Source: SHAN690 sp023262195 (GTDB taxonomy: Bacteria > Bacteroidota > Bacteroidia > Flavobacteriales_G > Salibacteraceae). Taken from it: DNA of 64,000 nucleotides. The stretch covers positions 496,001-560,000 of the forward strand of contig JAYQJE010000001.1 in NCBI GenBank assembly GCA_038142005.1. Reading direction: 5' to 3'. The notes beneath the pieces are model-generated. The model ran no database searches, was not told where the DNA came from, and saw only the letters and a program-made list of their open reading frames with translations. The translations under genes were made by a program, and so were the position numbers. Each line of letters starts with the position of its first letter. Position 1 is the stretch's first letter. This document shows, piece by piece, positions 49,708 through 59,423 of the stretch.

Positions 49708-52700
49708 TAGAAGTTGTAAATAAGCTCCTGAATCAAGTTTTCGGAAACAAAAGCGACAAGGATATTAAAGAACTGTTGCCTATTGTAAATGAGATCAATC
49801 AAAACTTTGAATCGTATGTATCGCTTACTAACGATCAGCTGCGGGGCAAGACTTATGAGTTAAGAGCGCGCATCAAGGAGGACATCAAAGAGGACGAGGC
49901 AAAGGTGGCTGAACTTAAAGCCAAGATTGAAGATGATAATCTGGACATCATTCAGAAAGAAGAAATTTATGCCGAAATCGATTCCATCGACAACAATATT
50001 GTCGATCAAGTTGAGGCGACACTCAAGGAAATATTACCTGAGGCCTTTGCGGTTGTAAAAGAAACTGCAAGGCGTTTCAAAGAGAATGATGAGCTTCAGG
50101 TCACCGCTACTGAAATGGACAAGGAGCTGGCTCCAAATCGGAAGCACATTCGTATTGAAGGCGAAAGTGCATATTGGGCGAATACTTGGGAAGCTGCAGG
50201 AAATGATGTAAAGTGGGAAATGCTTCATTATGACGTACAGTTGATCGGGGGCATGGTTTTACACAGCGGAAAAATTGCCGAAATGGCTACTGGTGAGGGA
50301 AAAACATTGGTTGCCACCTTGCCCGTCTACCTCAATGCGCTCAGCGGCAGAGGAGTGCACGTGGTAACGGTAAACGATTACCTCGCTAGACGAGATAGCG
50401 AATGGATGGCACCGATATTCCAGTTTCATGGATTAACCATCGATTGCATCGATAAGCATCAGCCAAATAGCGAGTCAAGAGAAGACAAGCATATAGGTGC
50501 GATATCACCTATGGCACCAACAATGAATTTGGTTTTGACTATCTACGAGACAACATGGCCGGAAGGCCGAAAGATTTGGTTCAACGCGTGCATAACTATG
50601 CCATTGTAGATGAGGTGGATTCCGTGCTGATTGATGATGCACGTACCCCGCTGATTATTTCGGGACCTACGCCAAAAGGTGACCAACAGCAGTTTATAGC
50701 CCTCAAGTCTCGAGTGGAGAAATTAGTTTCTGCTCAGCGTAAATTGATCAACGGTTTGCTAGCCGAATCGAAAAAGCTATTGGCTTCGGACAGTGAGAAT
50801 ACTTCGGATAAAAAGCAGCTAGAGGCCAACCTCAAACTCGGTGGCGAGCAACTCCTACGAAGTTTCCGAGGTTTACCTAAAAACAAAGCCCTCATTAAAT
50901 ATTTGAGTGAGCCTGGTGTTCGAACGACACTTCAAAAAACTGAAAACTACTATCTCCAAGATCAGCAGAAAGAAATGCATAAAATCGATGACGAACTATA
51001 CTTCGTTATTGATGAAAAACAAAATAGCATTGAACTGACGGAGAAAGGAATCGACCTCATCACCGAGCAAGGAGATGATGCATCCTTTTTCATTATGCCC
51101 GACATAGGCTCAGAGTTGAGTGACCTAGATAATCGAATTCCAGACAAGGAAGAACGAGCTAAAGTAAAAGACAAGTTAATTACCGACTATGCTGAAAAAG
51201 CTGAACGTATTCACGCCATAAACCAACTCCTGAAAGCATATGCCCTTTTCGAAAAGGATGTAGAATACGTGGTAATGGACGGCAAAGTGAAGATTGTGGA
51301 TGAGCAGACTGGCCGTGTAATGGAGGGACGTAGATATTCTGATGGTCTGCACCAAGCCATCGAAACCAAGGAGAATGTTAAGGTTGAAGCAGCTACTCAA
51401 ACGTATGCTACCGTTACACTACAGAATTATTTCCGCATGTATAATAAGCTCAGCGGCATGACAGGTACAGCCGAAACCGAGGCAGGCGAGTTTTGGGAGA
51501 TTTACAAATTGGATGTTGTAGTAATTCCAACAAATCGACCCATTGCTCGAAATGACGAGCAAGATTTGGTATACAAAACAGCTCGAGAAAAGTACAATGC
51601 CGTAATTGATGAAGTTGATAAACTCCGATCAGCCGGACGGCCCATTCTTGTAGGGACTACTTCGGTAGAAATCTCTGAGCTTTTAAGCCGAATGCTCAAA
51701 ATGCGAAAGATCCCGCACCAAGTACTCAATGCGAAACTCCACCAAAGTGAGGCCGAAGTGGTAGCCGAAGCGGGCAAAGCTGGAACCGTGACCATTGCTA
51801 CCAATATGGCCGGTCGTGGTACAGACATCAAACTTGGTGAAGGTGTCAAGGAAGCCGGTGGGTTAGCCATCATTGGCACAGAAAGACACGAATCAAGGCG
51901 AGTAGATAGACAGCTTCGAGGTCGAGCAGGTCGACAAGGTGACCCAGGGTCATCGCAGTTTTTTGTGTCTCTCGAAGACCATTTAATGCGCTTATTCGGA
52001 TCTGAAAGAATTGCCAAATTGATGGATAGAATGGGCCTCGAAGAAGGAGAGGTAATTCAGCATAGTATGGTGAGCAAAAGCATTGAGCGCGCTCAGAAGA
52101 AGGTAGAAGAAAACAACTTCGGGGTGAGGAAACGATTGCTCGAATATGACGATGTAATGAATTCTCAGCGTGAGGTGATTTAAGAAAAGGCGATATGCGT
52201 TGCATGGTGAGCGAATGGGCGTAGAAACCGCCAACGCCATTCATGATGTGTTCTTCCATTGTATCGGAATATCAAGAGGCAAGAGATTTTGAAGGGTTTG
52301 AAATGGAACTCCTCACTACCCTCACGCTTGAATGTCCTGTGAACGAAGAAGAATTCTTAAATCGTTCAAATCAAGAATTGACTGATTTGGTTTTCAGCAA
52401 AGCATTGGAGCATTATGAAAAGAAAAACAAAATTGTTTCTCAACTAGCACTTCCAGTTATCGAACGTGTTAATCAAACTCAAGGAGAGCAGTTTAAAAAC
52501 ATAGAAATTCCACTCACCGATGGCAAGCGAGGACTTCCAATTGTTGTAGATATGGAAGACGCTTTAGCCAAGCAAGGACGACCAATTAAGCTTGAAGCTC
52601 GAAAAGACCGACTACCCTGGCCATGATTGATGCTCAGTGGAAAGAACACTTCCGTGAAATGGATGATCTAAGGCAATCTGTGCAGAATGCGGTTTATGAG

Positions 52701-53107
52701 CAAAAAGACCCGCTACTCATATACAAGTTTGAATCCTTCAACCTGTTTGAGCAGATGATGGATAAAGTGAACCGAGAAATCGTAAGCTTTTTATTTAGGG
52801 CGAGTCTCCCCAATCAACAAGCTGCTCAAGCCACCCAAGGCCCACAGATTGATAGTGACCTATCTCGAGTTACGGCTACCAAGCAAGAAGTTGCTCCAGG
52901 CAGTGCTCCTGACCCGCGTGTTGGACAAAATACGCAACAACAAGCTGAGGTTAAAAAGAGCCAGTAAGAGTGGATAAGAAGCCAGGCCGAAATGACAAAG
53001 TTGAAATTCGAGATGTGAAAACTGGAGATATTAAAGTGGTAAAATACAAAGTTGCAGAGCCGAAGATTGAGCGTGGAGAATGGGAGATTCTTCAGGTCAT
53101 GGCTTAA
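49704..53107 (+). CDS. secA: SecA preprotein translocase ATPase (multiple frame breaks)
   Basis: About 1,130 codons. Motor of Sec export. Visible: MATGEGKT (Walker A, near residue 195), VNDYLARRD, then NNEFGFDYLRDNM, VDEVDSVLIDDARTPLIISG, MTGTAETE, GRGTDIKLG, and QLRGRAGRQGDPGSSQFFVS. Breaks occur near 50490, 52180 (two bases), 52240, 52610 and 52955; the last one, one A short, restores KEPVRVDKKPGRNDKVEIRD and a stop at 53107. The C-terminus lacks the zinc-binding CxC...CH tail, as in many Bacteroidota. SecA is essential, so the breaks are probably sequence errors. It overlaps nadE by four bases at the 3' end. Confidence 0.93.
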
Positions 53108-53874
53108 CGCAACGATTGTGGAATTTCACATACGGGTATGGGAACCATCTTGTGCTTATTGGCTTGATTCAGCCTACGGTAGATTTTCAGCACCTCGCGT
53201 TGTCTAGGATTCAATTCCTCTTCGCCTGCTGAAAACTCCATTGCCCATTCCAGCTCAGGATAAGAAGCTCCAATCTGATCTTCGTCAGTGCGATCATCCC
53301 CCCATAGCCCATCCGTTGGAGGAGCATCAATAATGCTTTGAATGATACCCATGTGCTTGCCGATGGAATAAACCTCTGTTTTATTCAAATCTGCAATAGG
53401 GCTTAGGTCCACCCCACCATCACCATATTTGGTATAAAACCCTATTCCGAAATCTTCCACCTTATTGCCGGTACCCAATACTAACATGCCATGTTGCGCG
53501 GCCACATGGTAAAGAGTGGTCATTCGTAGTCTAGCACGCGTATTGGCAAGAGCCAAGTTTTGCTCTTTGCTTTCAGGCAGTGCCTTTACCAAATCATCAA
53601 ATACCTTGGTCAGTTCCACACGTGCCACTGAGACATTATCGAAATGACTTCTCAACCAAGCAATATGATCCTCTGCTCTGTCAACTTGAGATTGAGCCTG
53701 GTGTATCGGCATTTCTACACAAATCAATGGCATCCCTGTTTTCGCTCCGAGCGTTGAGGTTACGGCAGAATCAATTCCACCCGAAACACCAATCACAAAT
53801 CCATTTGTGTTCGATTTATTCGAATAAGCTTGAAGCCATGAAACAATATGATTGACTATACTTTGTTTTTGCAT
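53104..53874 (-). CDS. nadE: NH3-dependent NAD synthetase
   Basis: 256 residues. The ATP pyrophosphatase P-loop is SGGIDSA (residues 31-37); also GTGNKVEDFGIGFYTKYGDGG and DLSPIADLNKTEVY. It makes NAD from deamido-NAD. No glutaminase domain, so it uses ammonia. It is one base from the beta-barrel gene and near gldB, a known neighbourhood in flavobacteria. Confidence 0.94.
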   Translation of the reverse strand: MQKQSIVNHIVSWLQAYSNKSNTNGFVIGVSGGIDSAVTSTLGAKTGMPLICVEMPIHQAQSQVDRAEDHIAWLRSHFDNVSVARVELTKVFDDLVKALPESKEQNLALANTRARLRMTTLYHVAAQHGMLVLGTGNKVEDFGIGFYTKYGDGGVDLSPIADLNKTEVYSIGKHMGIIQSIIDAPPTDGLWGDDRTDEDQIGASYPELEWAMEFSAGEEELNPRQREVLKIYRRLNQANKHKMVPIPVCEIPQSLR

Positions 53875-54438
53875 CAGAAAAATACTCCAACATCGAGTGA
53901 CAACAGAAACGGATTGGCACGTTTCAATTGACTTTCAATAACGTTTCCTGATGCATCAAGTTCAGGACTTCCGTTAGATGCAGGCTTAAGCACACGATTT
54001 ATATCCTTACCATTAAACATATTGGTAAAAGCATTGTGGAAACCGATTCCAGCGTAAACATTTGTATTTCCTGTGAGGTTGTACTCCGCACCAAGAGTAA
54101 CGTTTAGACCTAGCCTTAAAAAGTTAATTTCATTTTTAGCCTCCAAATCGTTTTCATCAGCCGGCACCATATGTAACGTTAAATCCAGTAGTCAGCAAGT
54201 AATTTGGGCTATCACTAAATTTATAATCCATCATCACGCCATAGCCAAAACCAACTCTTGATTGGAGTCCATCACGTTCAAGTTCGGAAATATTTGGTCG
54301 AAGCCAGCCTAAATTTGGAGCCGCCATTAAACCAAATCGAAATTTTCGATCATCCATATCACTTTGAGCGCTCATAGCGGTGGACAGCGATAGCAATCCA
54401 CACACAATAAAAACATTCACAATAAAGTTTGGCCTCAT
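53874..54438 (-). CDS. PorT-like outer membrane beta-barrel protein (frameshifted)
   Basis: About 190 residues in two frames: first a signal peptide (FIVNVFIVCGLLSLSTAMSA) and FRFGLMAAPNLGWLRPNISE with strands, then LRLGLNVTLGAEYNLTGNTN to the final strand LLSLDVGVFF with a terminal Phe. The frames meet near 54165. The family's usual IPLxLK strand is not seen at the junction, so a few residues may be missing. Small barrels of this type accompany gld genes. Confidence 0.72.
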
Positions 54439-54456
54439 AGTCATGATACGTGCAAT

Positions 54457-54475
54457 TACATTTGCCCCAAATTTA
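54457..54475. promoter_or_regulatory. Face-to-face -7 elements of gldB and the beta-barrel gene
   Basis: Plus strand TACATTTG at 54457-54464 and minus strand TAAATTTG at 54468-54475 both match TAnnTTTG. They point toward each other, so the two transcripts would overlap at their 5' ends. -33 boxes are not clear. Confidence 0.45.
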
Positions 54476-54502
54476 GTACTGCTCAAACGCGCTTTCACCT
54501 TC

Positions 54503-55513
54503 ATGAAATACACACTTCAAACAGCCCTTTGTTTACTTTTTATCCAATTGTTGTTAGTGAGCTGTGATGATGACAAGCTCAATATTGACACTTCGCAGAT
54601 AGAAATCGAAGTTTCGATGGAACGCCTTGACAGTCTATGGCCAAAAATGACCCCAGTTTCATTCAGACGTGAGCACCCTCGATTACTTGACGAGCATACT
54701 GAAGTCTATACCCACTATATTCAAGATGTGTTGAATTTAGGAAAGGTTACCGATTCCAATCTTTTTGCAGCTATCAGGTCTTTCGTAACACACCCTGATT
54801 TCTCTGAAGTGTTTGCTGAGGTGAATAGTCAATATGCCGACTTAGGTCCATTGCAAGAGGAATTGGAGTCAGCTTGGCGCCACTATAAGTACTATTTCCC
54901 TCAGAAACAGGTGCCCAATCATTTGGCCTGCGTTGGCGGTTTTAATTCACCATTTATCATGACCGAAAATGAAGTAGGCATATGCCTAGAATTATTTCTT
55001 GGTCGAGACTGTAAATATTACGAATACCTGCAATGGCCTCTATATCAGAGAAAACGTATGACAAATGAACATCTCACACCATGGCTTATGAAGGGTTGGA
55101 TGGAGACAGAGTATCCGGTCCAGCTCGGTCAAACCACGCTGTTGCAAGACATTATTCATCAAGGCAAAATATTATACTCCCTTGATGCTATTTTACCCCA
55201 CACTGGCGATACGCTCAAAATTGGATATGCAACCAAAGAACTCAAGTGGGCCAAAGATCATGAGCGCATGGTCTGGGCACACTTTGTCGATAATGAACTC
55301 TTGTTTAATTCAGAACCAAGTTTAATAGGAAAATTCACGAATGACGGCCCCTTCACGGTAGATCTTGTTAAAGAATCGCCATCACGAATGGGACATTACA
55401 TCGGCTGGCAAATCGTTCGTGCGTACATGGAAAATCAGGACACCGTTGATTTAGAAGGCCTCATGCAGACGGAGGCACAAACCATCCTAAATCAAAGCAA
55501 ATACAAACCATAA
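54503..55513 (+). CDS. gldB: GldB gliding motility lipoprotein
   Basis: 336 residues from the ATG at 54503. Lipoprotein signal ending LLLVSC, then DDDKLNIDTSQIEIEVSMER with the family stretch LDSLWP; later GGFNSPFIMTENEVGICLEL and the zincin-like AYMENQD end. GldB is needed for gliding and for the T9SS machine in flavobacteria. It is followed two bases later by gldC, the usual order. Confidence 0.92.
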   Translation: MKYTLQTALCLLFIQLLLVSCDDDKLNIDTSQIEIEVSMERLDSLWPKMTPVSFRREHPRLLDEHTEVYTHYIQDVLNLGKVTDSNLFAAIRSFVTHPDFSEVFAEVNSQYADLGPLQEELESAWRHYKYYFPQKQVPNHLACVGGFNSPFIMTENEVGICLELFLGRDCKYYEYLQWPLYQRKRMTNEHLTPWLMKGWMETEYPVQLGQTTLLQDIIHQGKILYSLDAILPHTGDTLKIGYATKELKWAKDHERMVWAHFVDNELLFNSEPSLIGKFTNDGPFTVDLVKESPSRMGHYIGWQIVRAYMENQDTVDLEGLMQTEAQTILNQSKYKP

Positions 55514-55515
55514 TC

Positions 55516-55854
55516 ATGGCAGAAAAAGACACAACAATTCAATTCAATGTTTCTCTCGATGAGAATCAGATCCCAAGTGAAATCACTTGGAAAGCAAGCG
55601 ACAACGATGAAACAGGTAAATGCGATGCTGCCTTTCTTACCATTTGGGATTCTGAAGAAAAGAACACCCTTCGCATCGATCTTTGGACCAAGGATATGAT
55701 GGTTGATGACATGCAAATCTTTTTTCATCAGATGCTCCTGAGCATGAGCGACACCTATAAGCGAGCTACCGGAGACGATGCCATAAGCAAGGAAATGAAG
55801 GAGTTTGCCTTCCGCATGGGTGAGAAAGCGGGTATTCTGAAAAAGGGAGAGTAG
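55516..55854 (+). CDS. gldC: GldC gliding motility protein
   Basis: 112 residues, cytoplasmic, no signal peptide. Matches GldC: IQFNVSLDENQIPSEITWKA, LRIDLWTKDMMVDDMQIFF, and EFAFRMGEKAGILKK at the end. It works with GldB in gliding. Confidence 0.93.
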   Translation: MAEKDTTIQFNVSLDENQIPSEITWKASDNDETGKCDAAFLTIWDSEEKNTLRIDLWTKDMMVDDMQIFFHQMLLSMSDTYKRATGDDAISKEMKEFAFRMGEKAGILKKGE

Positions 55855-55871
55855 CTCCACTTTTATTGATT

Positions 55872-55948
55872 AAATACCACAAATGTGGTATTGCCTTGCC
55901 TGAGTGCTGGGGATATGTTTGCCCCCTAATTTGAAATTATTCTAAATA
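55872..55948 (+). promoter_or_regulatory. Promoter region of the imelysin-receptor cluster
   Basis: A hairpin AATACCAC/GTGGTATT (55872-55891), then -33 TTG (55891-55893), 20 bases, and -7 TATGTTTG (55914-55921). Bases 55928-55948 match the suf palindrome at 15 of 21 positions, with a good right arm TTCTAAATA, and lie just downstream of the -7 box as in suf. Confidence 0.5.
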
Positions 55949-55955
55949 AGCAAAC

Positions 55956-57050
55956 ATGCATTTCTACAAATCAATTTCCCTATCCCTGATTTTATCTGCA
56001 GCGCTTATCACCGGCTGTGAAGACGATGATCCTAGCAACACGCTTCCTGAGCTGATCGATGTACCAGAGACTTACAGCTTTGAAAATGTAAGCTACACCG
56101 GACAAACCGATCGTCAGAATCAAATGGAAGAAATGACTACTTACGTCAAATCGGCCAATGCAGAGGGCGTGGTATTGGACTTAGAAGTTTTAACCGCCAT
56201 GTGGAAGAATACAGGCGATAACGCGAATGGAAATTTCAGTTTCTCATCCACAAAACAATTGAAAGACAAGTGCTTTGCCCCAGATCAACCCTTGATTGAA
56301 TCGTATTTGAGGATGGCTGTAAATGCCAGCGAAAGCACGGAGTTTGGCTCGAATGGAGTTGCGGGAAGAATAACCTCTGCCGATGGAAGTGAAGCACGGC
56401 TTTACGATGAAAACGGTTGGGAGCCCGCGCAATTGATTGAAAAAACGATCATGGGAGCTGTATTCTATTATCAGGCGGTAACCATTTACATGGGCTCAGA
56501 GAAAATGGATGTCGATAATGAAACAGTTGTTCCCGGTGAAGGAACAGAAATGCAGCACCATTGGGACGAAGCCTATGGCTATTTAGGCGCAACGAACGAT
56601 TTTCCAGAGGACACCGAGAACGTAAGGTTTTGGGCGAATTACTGCAATGGTCGCGACCCAATAATTGAATCAAACGAGAAGCTCAGTGGCGCCTTGAGAA
56701 CAGGAAGAGCGGCTATTGATATTGATGACCTCGAAATCCGAGATCAAGCCATCACCGTAGCACGGGAAGAATGGGAAAAAGTTGTGGCCGCCACGGCCAT
56801 TCACTATTTAAACGATGGTATTCAGAACCTAGCTGATGACTACGAGCGCAATCATGATTTATCTGAGGCATACGCATTCATTCACAGTTTGATGTACAAC
56901 GAAGAAAAGAGCATCACCAATGCCGAAATAGAAGAGGTGAAAGCACTCATGGGTGAAAACTTTTATGAAGTCACAGCCGAAGGCTTGACTGCTGCCCGAG
57001 ACAAACTCGCTGTAATATTCGGAATGGAAGACGTCAAAACCTTACTGTAA
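55956..57050 (+). CDS. DUF4856 lipoprotein
   Basis: 364 residues; lipoprotein signal ending AALITGC, then EDDDPSNTLPELIDVPETYS and FENVSYTGQTDRQNQMEEM, the DUF4856 opening; helical bundle after that with WEPAQLIEKTIMGAVFYYQA and HHWDEAYGYLG. The fold is thought to be related to imelysin. First gene of a four-gene operon; its stop overlaps the imelysin start by one base. Probably periplasmic or at the outer membrane. Confidence 0.85.
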   Translation: MHFYKSISLSLILSAALITGCEDDDPSNTLPELIDVPETYSFENVSYTGQTDRQNQMEEMTTYVKSANAEGVVLDLEVLTAMWKNTGDNANGNFSFSSTKQLKDKCFAPDQPLIESYLRMAVNASESTEFGSNGVAGRITSADGSEARLYDENGWEPAQLIEKTIMGAVFYYQAVTIYMGSEKMDVDNETVVPGEGTEMQHHWDEAYGYLGATNDFPEDTENVRFWANYCNGRDPIIESNEKLSGALRTGRAAIDIDDLEIRDQAITVAREEWEKVVAATAIHYLNDGIQNLADDYERNHDLSEAYAFIHSLMYNEEKSITNAEIEEVKALMGENFYEVTAEGLTAARDKLAVIFGMEDVKTLL

Positions 57051-58096
57051 TGAATAAGCTGACTGGTTTAATATTGGTTTTGCTGCTAAGCTTTGGATGC
57101 AAGGAAGATGATCCAACAGAAGTAGAAGATACATTCGATAAAGGAGCGATGCTCACGAATGTGGCCAACAATGTGATCATTCCAAGTTACAGCGAATGGG
57201 AGACCAATGCGAAGGTCCTACTCGAAGCTGCCGAAGTATTCAATGATAAGCCTAATGAGACCAATTTAACCAGCTTGCGCGCTGCTTTTATTGAAGCACA
57301 CAAAAGCTGGAATGGTTGTTCGATTTTTGAATTTGGACCTGCAGCCGATCAAAATACTCGACTGACCATAAATACGTTCCCAACGGATACAGGCCAGATT
57401 GAGTCGAATATTTCAAGCAATGATTATGACCTTAAGAGCGCGCAAAACGCAGATGCCAAGGGTTTTGCTGCCATTGACTACGTGCTTTTTATTGATGATC
57501 AACTTTTACTCAGCGATCCCGCACGCGCACAATATGTACTTGAAAATGCCCAACAGATATTTGATCGAGCTAGTGAAATTAGCAGCGCTTGGGCTACCTA
57601 TAAAGACGAGTTTGCAAGCAACACATCTTCAAGTGCTGGGAGTAGCATTAGCAATCTGATCAACGAATTAAACTATGAATTTGAACTCGTGAAAAATGCT
57701 CGGGTAGGTATTCCATTAGGAAAGAAAACTTTAGGCGTAACCCAAGTAGAAAAATTGGAAGGGCTCTATTCTGATGAATCAACTCAACTCGCTCAAAGCA
57801 ATATTCAGGGCATCAAAGAAGCTTTCACCGGTGGTAGCGGACTTGGATTGGATGATTACTTGGATGATCTCGATGCACAAAAGGACGGTCAAAAACTGAG
57901 TGCTGCCCTCATAACCTTATTCGATGAAATTGAAGAGGACCTTAGCAATTTTAACCTCAAGACTTCCATTGAAAATAATCCTAGTGAATTGGATCCCGTT
58001 TACAATAAGATTGAGCGTCTTGTGGTTCTTCTCAAAACCGATATGCCTTCCCAACTTGGTGTACAAATCACCTATCAAGACAATGACGGGGATTAG
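57050..58096 (+). CDS. Imelysin-family lipoprotein
   Basis: 348 residues; lipoprotein signal MNKLTGLILVLLLSFGC. The imelysin (M75-like) pattern is seen in SYSEWETNAKVLLEA, FIEAHKSWNGCSIFEFGPAA, TFPTDTGQIESNI and KGFAAIDYVLF. The peptidase-type HxxE is replaced, as in other Bacteroidota members. Imelysins are linked to iron uptake in several bacteria; a direct role here is inferred from the receptor two genes later. Confidence 0.87.
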   Translation: MNKLTGLILVLLLSFGCKEDDPTEVEDTFDKGAMLTNVANNVIIPSYSEWETNAKVLLEAAEVFNDKPNETNLTSLRAAFIEAHKSWNGCSIFEFGPAADQNTRLTINTFPTDTGQIESNISSNDYDLKSAQNADAKGFAAIDYVLFIDDQLLLSDPARAQYVLENAQQIFDRASEISSAWATYKDEFASNTSSSAGSSISNLINELNYEFELVKNARVGIPLGKKTLGVTQVEKLEGLYSDESTQLAQSNIQGIKEAFTGGSGLGLDDYLDDLDAQKDGQKLSAALITLFDEIEEDLSNFNLKTSIENNPSELDPVYNKIERLVVLLKTDMPSQLGVQITYQDNDGD

Positions 58097-59423
58097 ACCA
58101 TTCCTTCATAGATTAATAGATCGAAAAGTGTCCATCAGTCCGTTGGTCACTTTTCGTGTTTTATTCGGTCTGCTCATGTTTGCCAGTGTGGTGCGCTTTT
58201 GGACCAATGGATGGATCGAAAAGCAATACATTGAGCCCAGCCTTCATTTTAAATATTTCGGCTTTCACTGGATTCCTGAACCTAGCACTCTTGGCATTTA
58301 TCTGCTATTTATCCTCGTTGGATTAAGCGCGCTAGGTATCGCATTGGGTTTGGTATATCGACTATCTACAATTCTATTTTTCCTTTCATTTACGTACATC
58401 GAATTGATCGATGCCACCTATTACCTCAACCATTATTATTTCGTCAGCCTTGTTGGATTCCTGCTCATTTTTATGCCGGCTCACCGACTGCATTCCTTGG
58501 ATGTGCGATTCGGACTCACTAATTCTACCACAAAAGTTCCAGCAGGCTATATAAGCCTGATTAAGTTTCAGCTTGCCATCGTGTATCTGTTTGCGGGGAT
58601 TGCCAAGCTCAATGCCGATTGGCTCCTGCATGCCATGCCATTAGCACTATGGCTACCGGCCCAAGATCACTTGCCGATTATCGGCCCGTTCATGAAGTTG
58701 GAAATTACACCCTACTTGATGAGCTGGGCTGGAGCCATTTATGATCTCACCATTCCATTTCTGCTGATTATTTCTAGAACCCGGACCCTCGCCTATCTGA
58801 TGGTGATCGCATTTCACTTAATGACCTGGTGGTTTTTTCAAATTGGCATGTTCCCATTTATCATGATTGGGGCCACACTCATTTTCTTTTCAGAACAGTC
58901 ACACAAACGCATCCAAAATCGGCTTTTTGGCTCACCTACATTAATCAGGCAATCGTATTCACCCCATAGTAAGCTCGGTAAATGGCTACCCATTCCTTTG
59001 GCGTGTTTTGTTGCCTTTCAGCTATCATTTCCGTTCCGCCACTTAACCTACGATGGGAACCCATTTTGGCATGAACAAGGTTACCGATACGGATGGAGAG
59101 TAATGTTGATCGAAAAAGCCGGCTACGCACAATTTAAGGTTGTCAATCCCGAAGGGCAAAGCATTGAAGTTGACAATAAGGATTTTCTCACCCCAGTTCA
59201 AGAGAAAATGGTGAGTACTCAACCAGACCTGCTCATTCAGTATGCCAAAATTCTCAAAGATCACTATCGATCTGAGGGCGTTGAAGTGGATGGCGTTTAT
59301 GCCAATGTATATGTCACTTTGAATGGAAGGTCAAGTAGACCATTTATTGATCCAACCATTGATTTGGCTTCGCAAGAAGACTCATGGAAACCAAAAACTT
59401 GGATTTTACCTCTGGACTCGTGA
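58083..59423 (+). CDS. HTTM-domain membrane protein (vitamin K carboxylase-like)
   Basis: 446 residues from the ATG at 58083, overlapping the imelysin gene by 14 bases. An N-terminal multi-helix HTTM domain (SPLVTFRVLFGLLMFASVVR, YIELIDATYYLNHYYFVSLV, FQLAIVYLFAGIAKLNADWL) and a soluble C-terminal domain (WHEQGYRYGWRVMLIEKAGY). HTTM proteins resemble gamma-glutamyl carboxylase; activity of the bacterial forms is mostly unproven. Its place in an imelysin-receptor operon recurs in this phylum. Confidence 0.82.
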   Translation: MTGIRPFLHRLIDRKVSISPLVTFRVLFGLLMFASVVRFWTNGWIEKQYIEPSLHFKYFGFHWIPEPSTLGIYLLFILVGLSALGIALGLVYRLSTILFFLSFTYIELIDATYYLNHYYFVSLVGFLLIFMPAHRLHSLDVRFGLTNSTTKVPAGYISLIKFQLAIVYLFAGIAKLNADWLLHAMPLALWLPAQDHLPIIGPFMKLEITPYLMSWAGAIYDLTIPFLLIISRTRTLAYLMVIAFHLMTWWFFQIGMFPFIMIGATLIFFSEQSHKRIQNRLFGSPTLIRQSYSPHSKLGKWLPIPLACFVAFQLSFPFRHLTYDGNPFWHEQGYRYGWRVMLIEKAGYAQFKVVNPEGQSIEVDNKDFLTPVQEKMVSTQPDLLIQYAKILKDHYRSEGVEVDGVYANVYVTLNGRSSRPFIDPTIDLASQEDSWKPKTWILPLDS

